Of a stretch of DNA of 64,000 nt, positions 57,199 through 64,000 are shown piece by piece. This stretch comes from Desulfatibacillum sp. (lineage in GTDB: Bacteria; Desulfobacterota; Desulfobacteria; Desulfobacterales; SpSt-501): the NCBI GenBank assembly GCA_020725555.1, contig DYEU01000032.1, forward strand, positions 1-64,000, given 5' to 3'. Within the stretch, counting starts at the first letter, position 1. Every line of letters begins with the position of its first letter. Made by a program: the position numbers and the translations under genes. The notes under the pieces are model-generated. The model did not search any database, was not told the origin of the DNA, and was given only the letters and a program-made list of their open reading frames with translations.

Positions 57199-58122
57199 TC
57201 AAGCAGAGCGGTTGCGTGCAAGGATTCGGTTCCGCCACCCGCGGACGAAAACGACCAGCGCGTAGAAAGGAAATGTGTACATCGCCGCCACGGTGGGCTC
57301 CAGCGGCGTGAAAAATCGGGCACTGAACACAATGACCAGAATCTTGTTCATGATCCACAGGCTGACCACCGCCGAGAGCCTGTCCTCGAGTCGCCAGCCT
57401 CGAGAAACGAGCATCCCTGCGCCGATAAACGAAAGGCCGCACGCGAACGCCACCCCAAGGGCTTCGAGAATGCGAAGCGGATGGCCTCGGAAGAAATCGG
57501 CATATTGGGAAAACACCCCCAGATTGGTGAGCGCAAAAAGCAGCAAGGAAAGCGGGTATTGGTTTCTCCGCAGCATGTCCGCCGCGGGGGAAGCGACTTT
57601 TTTCAGGACCTCCGCTGCAGCCAAGGGAAGAAAGATGACGAGACTGAGCAAGCGCATCATGGCTGCCAGAGGAATCTCCAGCTCGCGGCTGAACAACAAC
57701 GCCACCAGAGCCGGGAGCGTAAACGGCACGGCGAGGGAGGAGAAGACGACGACGACCAGAACGAACGAGGGATTGGCCCCAAGCAGATTGGCAAAAAACG
57801 GCGCGACGGCCCCTGTGGAAATCCCTGCCAGAAGCGTCGCCGAAAGGCCGTAGGCGGGCCAGATCAGCCTGAAGAGCCCGGCCATGGCCACCGGAAGCAT
57901 GATCAAGCGGAACCCGAGAAACCCGATGATCCGCAGTGGAAACCGGCGTGTGGTCTGGAAAACATCGACCAAGCGGATCGAAAGAAAACTCAGGAAAAGA
58001 AGCCCCATCATGCATAGAACCGGGTAAGGCCGGAGGGGGGCGAAGATCTCCGATGCCGTGATTCCGGCCAGAAGCGAGCCGAAGCTGACGGCCAGAAGCA
58101 GAAGGTCTTTGACACCCCTCAT
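57199..58122 (-). CDS. BASS-family (bile acid:sodium symporter-like) transporter
   Basis: Inner-membrane protein of 307 residues with nine or ten hydrophobic helices. The segment LLAGISTGAVAPFFANLLGANPSF and the following VVFSSLAVPFTLPALVALLF look like the crossover and sodium-site region of the BASS/SBF family. Members carry organic anions such as pyruvate, pantoate or bile acids with sodium. It is divergent from the RpiR gene, with shared A+T-rich operator DNA in between, so it is probably part of the same regulon as the TRAP cluster. Family assignment is from pattern only. Confidence 0.68.
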   Translation of the reverse strand: MRGVKDLLLLAVSFGSLLAGITASEIFAPLRPYPVLCMMGLLFLSFLSIRLVDVFQTTRRFPLRIIGFLGFRLIMLPVAMAGLFRLIWPAYGLSATLLAGISTGAVAPFFANLLGANPSFVLVVVVFSSLAVPFTLPALVALLFSRELEIPLAAMMRLLSLVIFLPLAAAEVLKKVASPAADMLRRNQYPLSLLLFALTNLGVFSQYADFFRGHPLRILEALGVAFACGLSFIGAGMLVSRGWRLEDRLSAVVSLWIMNKILVIVFSARFFTPLEPTVAAMYTFPFYALVVFVRGWRNRILARNRSA

Positions 58123-58182
58123 GGCTGCCTGCGCATGCGCTCCTTGCGGTTTTCCCCCGAATAGCGAAAATTTTTTTCCTGA

Positions 58183-58230
58183 TCAACTTTTTTGTTGACA
58201 AAAAACATAGATGTTGTAAAAAAACTACAA
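58183..58230. promoter_or_regulatory. RpiR-type operators and promoter in the divergent control region
   Basis: Two inverted repeats are seen. TCAAC (58183-58187) pairs with GTTGA (58194-58198). TTGTA (58214-58218) and TACAA (58226-58230) are separated by seven bases, the same spacing as the published HexR (RpiR family) site TTGTA-N7-TACAA. A perfect TTGACA (58195-58200) with TAAAAA (58217-58222) makes a likely rightward promoter, so the second repeat lies over its -10 box. The region is strikingly A+T-rich. Confidence 0.6.
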
Positions 58231-58278
58231 TTTGGGCTGATGCCCCTTTTCAGCTACACCATGTAAATCAATAACATA

Positions 58279-59118
58279 ATGCGCGACACCCTTGGCCTGA
58301 TCCGCAAGTCCTTGAAAGGACTTCGCAATTCCGAAAAAAAGGTGGCCAAGTGCGTGCTTTCCGACCCGGAAGCGGTGGTCCGCTCTTCCATCACCGAGCT
58401 GGCCGAGAAGGCGGGAACCAGCGAGCCGACCGTTCTGCGCTTTTGCCGCCGACTGGGGCTCGGTGGTTACATGGAACTGCGCCTTAGCCTGGCGCGCAGC
58501 TTGCCTTCCTCCGACTACATCTTTGAAAATGTGCGGGAAAAGGACTCCATCGCCGAGATCGCGGGGAAAATCCTCAATGCGCATCGCGAAGCCATCACCC
58601 ACACCCTGAGCCGCATCAACCTGGACGATCTCGAAGCGGCGGCGAGCGAGCTCGGGCAGGCCCGGCGCATCGAGTTTTATGGCCAGGGTGGATCGGCCAT
58701 TGTCGCCCGAGACGCGCATCACAAGTTTTTCCGGCTCGGGATCCCGTGCATCGCCCATGACGACCCGCATATGCAGGTCATGTCGGCCGCCCTTCTCGGC
58801 CCCGGCGACGTGGTCGTCTCGATCTCCCATACCGGCTCCACCAAAGACATCATCGAAAGCGTCCAGGTCGCCCGAAAAACGGGTGCCACGATCATCGGTG
58901 TCCTCGGAAGCGAAAATTCGCCGCTTTCCAAAATTTGCGACATCGCGCTTTCGGTCTGCTCGCGCGAAGCGGCGCTTCGCCTGGCCCCCATGACGTCGCG
59001 GCTCGCCCAGATTGCCGTGCTCGACGTCCTTTTTGTGGCGGTCGCCATGCGCGACTTCGGTGCCACCCGGGATCGACTGGACAAAGTCAAGATGGCTCTG
59101 GTGGGCAAGCGCTATTGA
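58279..59118 (+). CDS. RpiR-family transcriptional regulator (HTH and SIS domain)
   Basis: Regulator of 279 residues. The N-terminal HTH_6 reads LRNSEKKVAKCVLSDPEAVV and SITELAEKAGTSEPTVLRFC; the SIS domain (about 120-260) reads ARRIEFYGQGGSAIVARDA, VVVSISHTGSTKDIIESVQ and IIGVLGSENSPLSKICD and should bind a phosphosugar. Start ATG 58279 lacks a clear ribosome site. It is divergent from the BASS transporter and leads the TRAP and catabolic genes. With a kinase of the PfkB type in the same run, its effector may be the phosphorylated sugar acid made by that kinase. Confidence 0.92.
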   Translation: MRDTLGLIRKSLKGLRNSEKKVAKCVLSDPEAVVRSSITELAEKAGTSEPTVLRFCRRLGLGGYMELRLSLARSLPSSDYIFENVREKDSIAEIAGKILNAHREAITHTLSRINLDDLEAAASELGQARRIEFYGQGGSAIVARDAHHKFFRLGIPCIAHDDPHMQVMSAALLGPGDVVVSISHTGSTKDIIESVQVARKTGATIIGVLGSENSPLSKICDIALSVCSREAALRLAPMTSRLAQIAVLDVLFVAVAMRDFGATRDRLDKVKMALVGKRY

Positions 59119-59170
59119 ACGAGCATCGCCGCGGGAAGACGGCGGAAATGAAGGGGAAGGCCATCGCGCG

Positions 59171-59689
59171 ATGAACGGGTTCGATCGAACGTTTCTCAGG
59201 CTGAACCGGGCGCTCATCGGTGGCATGATGTTCGCGATGTTCGTTCTGGTCTTCATCAACGTGGTCGGCCGTTATGCGTTCCAGGTCTCTTACGCCCCTG
59301 CCGAGGAAATCTCGACCTTTCTCATGATCTGGGTCGCCTATCTTGGGGCCGGGCTCGCACTGCGCGAGGGCCGGCATGCCGCCATCGACATGCTCCAGGA
59401 CCGGCTGCCCCCTCCCGCACGGCGGCTGCTGCGCATCCTCCTAGCGGGGGTGATGCTCTGTTTTTTTGCCGCGCTCGTGTGGCTCGGGATCTGCATGTCG
59501 ATATTCGGATGGTCCCAGGAGACCATTGCCACCCAGATCCCGACAGGGATCCCCTATCTCGCCGTGCCGCTGGGTGGGGTTTTCTTTTGCATCCACCTCG
59601 TTCTGAGCATCCGCGCCTGGGTTGAGCGCCGGTGGCAGGAAGGCCAACCTGAGGAAACGACCTTCCGCCCGGAGGAGGAATCCCTGTGA
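59171..59689 (+). CDS. dctQ: TRAP transporter small membrane subunit (DctQ)
   Basis: Four-helix membrane protein of 172 residues. It shows LNRALIGGMMFAMFVLVFIN, NVVGRYAFQVSYAPAEEIST, WVAYLGAGLALREGRHAAID, typical of DctQ, with the motif R..A..RG.H as R-E-G-R-H. Start ATG 59171 has GGAAGG upstream. Its stop overlaps the GTG of dctM by four bases. Confidence 0.93.
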   Translation: MNGFDRTFLRLNRALIGGMMFAMFVLVFINVVGRYAFQVSYAPAEEISTFLMIWVAYLGAGLALREGRHAAIDMLQDRLPPPARRLLRILLAGVMLCFFAALVWLGICMSIFGWSQETIATQIPTGIPYLAVPLGGVFFCIHLVLSIRAWVERRWQEGQPEETTFRPEEESL

Positions 59690-60975
59690 GCGCCATCCTC
59701 TTCGGGGTCTTTCTCTTCAGCCTCTTCATCGGCCTTCCCGTATCCGTGAGCATGGGCTTTTCGGGGATGGTCGCCGTCCTGGTCGACGGCCGATTTCCGG
59801 GAATGGTCGTTCCTCAGTACCTTTTCAACGGAATCGGCTCGTTTCCGCTGATGGCCGTCCCCTTTTTCATCCTGGCCGCGGAGATCATGACCGCCAGCGG
59901 CCTGACCCGCTCGCTGCTGAAATTCGCCAACAACCTCGTCGGGCACATCCGTGGAGGCTTGGGGCATGTCAACGTGCTCATCAGCATGCTGTTCGCCGGC
60001 GTGAGCGGCTCGGCGCTGGCCGACGCCGCCGGACCGAGCGCCATCGTCATGAACCTCATGCGGAAGGCCGGCTACGACGCTCCGTATGCCGGCGCCTTGA
60101 GCGCCGCCACCGCCACCATCGGCCCGATCATCCCGCCCAGCATTCTCATGGTGATCTACGCCATCTCGGACAGCCGGGTGACCGTGGGGGGGCTTTTCCT
60201 GGCCGGGATCGCTCCCGGGATTCTGCTGGGGCTGGCTTTATCCGCGGTCAATCACGCGGTATCGCTGCGCAGGGGGTATGTGTTCCGCAGCAGCCGCCCG
60301 AGCCTTTCGGAGCTTTCCCGCAGCTTCTGGGAAGCACTGCCGGCGCTTCTGCTGCCCTTCATCATCTTGTTCGGCATCCTGGGGGGAATCTTCACCCCCA
60401 CCGAAGCCGCCGCCGTCGCGGTCGCCTACGCCCTCGGCGTAGGGCTCTTCATCACGCGGGGGCTCTCCTGGAGGAATGTTCTGCCCGTCTTCACGCGGGC
60501 CGGCGTGATGACCTCGGCGGTTTTGCTGATTGTTTCCATGGCCTCCATCTTCTCCTGGCTGCTCACCATCCTGCAAATCCCGCAATCGCTCGCCGGGGGC
60601 ATCGCGAAGATCACCACCAACCCCGCATTGGTGCTCATCCTCGTTGCCGCCCTCGTTTTCCTCTGCGGGATGGTGATCGACACCCTTCCCGCCCTCATCA
60701 TTCTCGTTCCGGTCCTGGGCCCCCTCGTGGACCGGTTCGGCTTCGACCCTCTGCATTTCGCCATGGCGGTGGTGTTGAATCTGGCGATCGGGCTCGTCAC
60801 CCCTCCGGTCGGTCCCGTCCTGTTCGTCATCAGCACCGTCGGAAGGATCCGCTTCGAAGATCTCGCCAAAGCCGTCCTGCCACTGATCCTTGCCGAGCTG
60901 GCGGTTCTGGCTGCCGTGATCGCCTTTCCCCCCCTCAGCACGTTCGTGCCGAGATCTCTGGGCTTCACCCGTTAA
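59686..60975 (+). CDS. dctM: TRAP transporter large membrane subunit (DctM)
   Basis: Permease of 429 residues with about 12 helices. DctM signatures are LFIGLPVSVSMGFSG, PFFILAAEIMTASGLT, GVSGSALADAAGPSAIVMN and IGPIIPPSILMVIYA, with NLAIGLVTPPVGPVLFV near the end. It starts with GTG in a GTGA overlap with dctQ. It couples sodium entry to solute uptake. Confidence 0.95.
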   Translation: MSAILFGVFLFSLFIGLPVSVSMGFSGMVAVLVDGRFPGMVVPQYLFNGIGSFPLMAVPFFILAAEIMTASGLTRSLLKFANNLVGHIRGGLGHVNVLISMLFAGVSGSALADAAGPSAIVMNLMRKAGYDAPYAGALSAATATIGPIIPPSILMVIYAISDSRVTVGGLFLAGIAPGILLGLALSAVNHAVSLRRGYVFRSSRPSLSELSRSFWEALPALLLPFIILFGILGGIFTPTEAAAVAVAYALGVGLFITRGLSWRNVLPVFTRAGVMTSAVLLIVSMASIFSWLLTILQIPQSLAGGIAKITTNPALVLILVAALVFLCGMVIDTLPALIILVPVLGPLVDRFGFDPLHFAMAVVLNLAIGLVTPPVGPVLFVISTVGRIRFEDLAKAVLPLILAELAVLAAVIAFPPLSTFVPRSLGFTR

Positions 60976-61003
60976 CCCCAACCCGCAGAACGAGGAGGAA
61001 AAG

Positions 61004-62020
61004 ATGAGCGCACGGAAAAAGTTGACGTTCCTGATCGGAATGGTTCTTCTGCTTCCGGGTTTCGCCTTGGCGCAGCCGAAGGTGATCAAGTACGCACATT
61101 TCCAGCCGGCCAAGCTCGATCAGCCCAAACAGGCGGCCGCCCTGGCTTTCAAAAACTATGTCGAGGCCAATTCCAAGGGGACGATCCGTGTCGAGGTCTA
61201 CCCGGCAAGCCAGCTCGGCAACGACAGCGCCACCATGGAAGGGCTTCGGATGGGCACGATCGAGATGGCCGTCGTGCATGACGGACCGATTTCCGCCGTT
61301 TACAAGCCCTTCATGGTCTTCGCCATCCCCTACCTCTTCGACGACCAGACCATGGCCTGGACCATCGTGGACGGCCCCTTCGGTCAGGAGATGGCCCAAG
61401 ACATGACGCGCAAGACGGGAATCCGGCTGTTGGCCATGGCCGACAACGGGATTCGCCATTTCACCAACAACAAACGACCCATCAAGAGCCCCGAGGACAT
61501 GAAGGGCCTCAAGATGCGGGTCATGACCGGGCCGATCTGGACCAAGCTGGTTGAACCCCTGGGAGCGAGCCCCTCGCCGGTTCCGTGGACCGAGCTGCCG
61601 GCCGCCCTGCAGCAGGGCGTGGTGGACGGACAGGAAAACGGCGTCACCAACATCCTCGCCGCGAGTCTTTACCAGCACCAGAAATACATCACGCTCGACG
61701 GCCATGTGTACAGCTGGCATGCCTACATGATGAACGACCGCTTCTTCGGCTCGCTGACCCCGGAGCAGCAGACCATCGTGCTCAAGGGCGTTCAGATCGC
61801 CAAAATCATCCACCGCGGCATGACCGCCGCACAGGACTTGAACGCCCCGGCCATCCTGGGAACGCTCGGCATGGAAGTCACCGCCCTTTCCCCCGAGCAG
61901 GTGGCGGCGTTCCGCGACAAGTCCCAGCCGCCGGTCAAGGCGTGGGTGGAGGAGCAGATCGGCAAAGAGTGGGTCGAAAAGCTCTTCAGCCGAATCGAGG
62001 CGTACCGCAAGGCGAAATAA
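61004..62020 (+). CDS. dctP: TRAP transporter solute-binding protein (DctP)
   Basis: Periplasmic receptor of 338 residues with a signal peptide (about 1-23, cleavage at ALA-Q). DctP marks: KYAHFQPAKLDQPKQAAALA, VEVYPASQLGNDSATMEGLR, the binding Arg in GLKMRVMTGPIWTKLVEPLG, and PVPWTELPAALQQGVVDGQEN. Most members bind organic acids by this Arg. Unusually it follows the two membrane genes instead of preceding them. Its message ends in a hairpin, as for other binding proteins in the window. Confidence 0.93.
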   Translation: MSARKKLTFLIGMVLLLPGFALAQPKVIKYAHFQPAKLDQPKQAAALAFKNYVEANSKGTIRVEVYPASQLGNDSATMEGLRMGTIEMAVVHDGPISAVYKPFMVFAIPYLFDDQTMAWTIVDGPFGQEMAQDMTRKTGIRLLAMADNGIRHFTNNKRPIKSPEDMKGLKMRVMTGPIWTKLVEPLGASPSPVPWTELPAALQQGVVDGQENGVTNILAASLYQHQKYITLDGHVYSWHAYMMNDRFFGSLTPEQQTIVLKGVQIAKIIHRGMTAAQDLNAPAILGTLGMEVTALSPEQVAAFRDKSQPPVKAWVEEQIGKEWVEKLFSRIEAYRKAK

Positions 62021-62050
62021 CGGAATCACGCCCCAGGGCCCGAAAGGCGG

Positions 62051-62074
62051 GCCCCCGCAGACGACCGCGGGGGC
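62051..62074 (+). other. Intercistronic hairpin after dctP
   Basis: GCCCCCGC (62051-62058) pairs with GCGGGGGC (62067-62074) around an eight-base loop, 30 bases after the dctP stop. There is no T run. It may stabilise the receptor message. Confidence 0.45.
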
Positions 62075-62122
62075 GCCGCCCCGAGGGCCATACGGCCACG
62101 CAAGGGCAAGGGAGAGAAAACG

Positions 62123-62773
62123 ATGTACGATCAAGAGATCCTCGATGGGTTTCGCCGCGTCTCCACGGCCTCGGTCTCCGATGCCGTCGACAAGATCGCC
62201 CGGACGCGAGGGTTCATGGACCCTCCGATCAAGCCGCGGATCAACGACAAAAAAATCGTCGGCCCCGCGGTCACCATCTTGGAGGCCCCCACGAACGAGG
62301 CGCTGCCGCCGCAACACGCCTTGGATGCCATCGACGAGTCCCCCCCCGGCAGCATCATCGTCATCGGCGTTCTCGGAGACCGGGAGGTTGCGGTGTGGGG
62401 CGGCCTGATGACGGCCGGGGCCGAAGTCAACGGTCTGGGGGGCGCGGTGCTGGATGCCGGCGTGCGGGATGTTGCGGAAATCCGCCGCGACTCCGGATTC
62501 CCGGTTTTTGCCCGATGCGTCTGCCCGGCCACAACCGTGGGGCGATTCAAAACCCTCTCCTCGAACGAGCCGGTTCTCTGCGGAGGCGTCCTGGTTCGTC
62601 CGGGAGACCTCATCGTGGGCGATCTGGATGGGGTCGTCGTCGTGCCTCAGCGTTCCGTGGAAGCCGTGCTGCGCATGGCCACCGAGATCGAAGAACGGGA
62701 GGCCGAGCAGGCCCGATTGATTCGCCAAAACCGATCGCTGCGCGAGGGCCTGGCCAAGTACGGCCGGATTTGA
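62123..62773 (+). CDS. RraA-like / HMG-aldolase-type protein
   Basis: Protein of 216 residues of the RraA fold, which includes 4-hydroxy-4-methyl-2-oxoglutarate aldolase, oxaloacetate decarboxylase and RNase E inhibitors. The active-site loop is seen in GDREVAVWGGLMTAGAEVNGLGG, with the conserved Arg and Asp in LDAGVRDVAEIR and the C-terminal part in VRPGDLIVGDLDGVVVVP. GGGAGAG precedes the ATG. In this operon a role as aldolase or decarboxylase on a 2-oxoacid is more likely than RNase E control. Confidence 0.88.
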   Translation: MYDQEILDGFRRVSTASVSDAVDKIARTRGFMDPPIKPRINDKKIVGPAVTILEAPTNEALPPQHALDAIDESPPGSIIVIGVLGDREVAVWGGLMTAGAEVNGLGGAVLDAGVRDVAEIRRDSGFPVFARCVCPATTVGRFKTLSSNEPVLCGGVLVRPGDLIVGDLDGVVVVPQRSVEAVLRMATEIEEREAEQARLIRQNRSLREGLAKYGRI

Positions 62774-62784
62774 GGAGGGCAGTC

Positions 62785-63729
62785 ATGCCGCAGCCCGAAA
62801 TCGTCGCGATCGGCGAGCCCATGCTGGAACTGAACGCCGAAGAGGAGGGCCCTCTCTCCGAAGCCACCCGCTTTCTCGTCGGCTGGGGGGGCGATACCTC
62901 CAATTTCTGCATTGCCGCCAGCCGTGCCGGCGGAAACGCAGGATACCTGACCCGTCTGGGGGAAGACGAGTTTGGCGAAAGTTTTCTCGCCCTCTGGCAG
63001 AGGGAGGGGATCGACACCCGCCAGGTCCTCCGCGATCCGAGGGCCTACACGGCCGCCTATTTCATCTCTCGCCGTGGGCGGCAGCATTTCTTTACCTACT
63101 TTCGGAGAGATTCCGCGGCCAGCCGCATGCGCCCCGAGTTCCTCCCTTCCGCCTACATCGCCCAGGCCCGCCTGCTGCATGCCTCCGGCATCAGCCAGGC
63201 AATCAGCACGGGCGCCTGCGACGCCGTGTTCGCCGCGATCGGCATCGCGCGCAGCGCCGGCCGCCTGGTTTCCTACGACCCCAACTTCCGTCCCAAGCTC
63301 TGGCCCCTGGAGCGCGCACGGGCGGTGATCCACGAAACCTGTCGCCTGGCGGACCTCGTTTTTCCCAGCCTGGATGAGGCCCGTCTTCTCACCGGCCTCG
63401 ACGACGCCGAAGAGATCGCCCACTTCTATCTCGGGCTGGGCCCGAAGGTCGTTGCCCTGAAGATGGGGGCCGAGGGCTCGCTCGTCGCCACGGCCGAAGG
63501 GCTCGAGCGGCATCCCCCCTTCCGGGTGGAGTCGATCGACATGTCGGGAGCCGGCGACACCTTCGACGGCGCCTTCGTGACGGCCTTCCTGGAAGGGAAG
63601 TCTCCTTCCGCATGCGCGCGATTCGCAAACGCCGCTGCCGCGTTAACCACGACCGGATTGGGCTGCGTGAGACCGATTCCACGCCGCGAGGCGATCGAGG
63701 ACCTCATGCGCCGTCAGCCGTCGGCCTAA
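62785..63729 (+). CDS. PfkB-family sugar kinase (2-keto-3-deoxygluconate kinase-like)
   Basis: Carbohydrate kinase of 314 residues. Landmarks are VAIGEPMLELNA, LVGWGGDTSNFCIAASRAGG, RLGEDEFGESFLALW, SYDPNFRPKLW, NEAR-type SLDEARLLTG and the ATP/anion-hole signature DMSGAGDTFDGAFVTAFLEG with the catalytic Asp. The DPNFR motif is typical of KdgK. GAGGAGG precedes ATG 62785, 12 bases after the RraA-like gene. It should phosphorylate a keto-deoxy sugar acid. Confidence 0.92.
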   Translation: MPQPEIVAIGEPMLELNAEEEGPLSEATRFLVGWGGDTSNFCIAASRAGGNAGYLTRLGEDEFGESFLALWQREGIDTRQVLRDPRAYTAAYFISRRGRQHFFTYFRRDSAASRMRPEFLPSAYIAQARLLHASGISQAISTGACDAVFAAIGIARSAGRLVSYDPNFRPKLWPLERARAVIHETCRLADLVFPSLDEARLLTGLDDAEEIAHFYLGLGPKVVALKMGAEGSLVATAEGLERHPPFRVESIDMSGAGDTFDGAFVTAFLEGKSPSACARFANAAAALTTTGLGCVRPIPRREAIEDLMRRQPSA

Positions 63730-63749
63730 AAAGCAGGGGAGATCCTGCC

Positions 63750-64000
63750 ATGCCGGCTTTCAAGGTCAGTGTCGTCTCCTTGGGCTATGCCTCGTATGCC
63801 CTCGAACGCTCGTTGTTGAGCCGAATCGACGCCGAACTCGTGCTTGCACCGCGGGACTGCCTGACGGAAGAAGAGGTGATCGCGGCCGCCCGGGACGCAG
63901 ACGCCGTTCTGGTGCGGGAGGCGCCAATCGGCTCCCGGGTCATTCGGGCCTTGACCCGCTGCCGTGCGATTGTCCGCTACGGCGTCGGCGTAGACAACAT
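63750..64000 (+). CDS. D-2-hydroxyacid dehydrogenase family protein, cut by window edge
   Basis: The first 83 residues are seen. They read AARDADAVLVREAPIGSRVI and LTRCRAIVRYGVGVDN, the substrate-binding domain of phosphoglycerate/D-hydroxyacid dehydrogenases. The NAD domain is beyond the edge. ATG 63750 follows GGGGAGATCC. It is the sixth gene of the RpiR run after the regulator and would oxidise or reduce a 2-hydroxyacid or sugar acid. Confidence 0.82.
   Translation, partial: MPAFKVSVVSLGYASYALERSLLSRIDAELVLAPRDCLTEEEVIAAARDADAVLVREAPIGSRVIRALTRCRAIVRYGVGVDN

Overview
The window is very G+C-rich, densely coded and read on both strands. Its gene content is that of a strict anaerobe: glutaconyl-CoA decarboxylase-type carboxyltransferase, 2-oxoacid:ferredoxin oxidoreductase, tungsten-type aldehyde:ferredoxin oxidoreductase, two MoeA proteins, a bacteriohemerythrin, an AmmeMemoRadiSam-type radical SAM enzyme and a TRAP transporter. 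Together with the envelope genes this suggests a Gram-negative Desulfobacterota (old Deltaproteobacteria) fermenter or syntroph. That placement is inference; there is no rRNA or tRNA here to test it.

Layout. 1-7800: sensing. A chemoreceptor (cut by the window edge), CheW and a lone receiver form a leftward operon. A lone response regulator has a perfect sigma-70 promoter. An AAA+ sigma-54 activator lacks its own receiver and overlaps a separate receiver gene; a -24/-12 promoter lies in front. An amidohydrolase, a PAS-GAF histidine kinase and a NarL-type regulator are joined by GTGA overlaps. 8135-11667: AmrS-like radical SAM protein, a methyltransferase and a DEAD-box helicase. 11917-17323: two MoeA paralogues (one with a periplasmic-binding-protein-like tail), DnaJ, QueD-like protein, and pyrE in convergent overlap.

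17533-24094 is an envelope/division operon: TolC-like protein, FtsE, a single polypeptide that joins FtsX to an EnvC-like amidase activator, a C-terminal processing protease and a YibQ-like deacetylase-fold protein. 24084-32980: FHA protein, PgpH-like membrane HD protein, 2-oxoacid:ferredoxin oxidoreductase (alpha, and a beta-gamma fusion), a minimal biotin carrier divergent from gcdA, an M23 peptidase and an HD-GYP protein. A ModF-like double ATPase follows.

34690-48098 is one long rightward operon under a FadR-type regulator with a matching operator on its own promoter. It holds a 2x[4Fe-4S] protein, an unknown 210-aa protein, an aldehyde dehydrogenase, a PPC-domain protein, a complete branched-chain-amino-acid-type ABC importer, a tungsten aldehyde oxidoreductase with a MoaD-like partner, a PanB homologue and an unknown 418-aa protein. 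It reads as an uptake and aldehyde-oxidation pathway for an unidentified substrate, and is the best candidate here for an undescribed system.

48378-56823: a PlsB-like acyltransferase, a REP-like hairpin with a less G+C-rich methyltransferase gene broken by an in-frame TGA, an HDAC-family deacetylase, lipoproteins, bacteriohemerythrin, and a VWA protein with three OmpA-like domains. 57199-64000 is less extreme in composition: a BASS-type transporter divergent from an RpiR regulator, then TRAP transporter, RraA-like aldolase, PfkB kinase and a hydroxyacid dehydrogenase cut by the edge. This looks like uptake and breakdown of a sugar acid.
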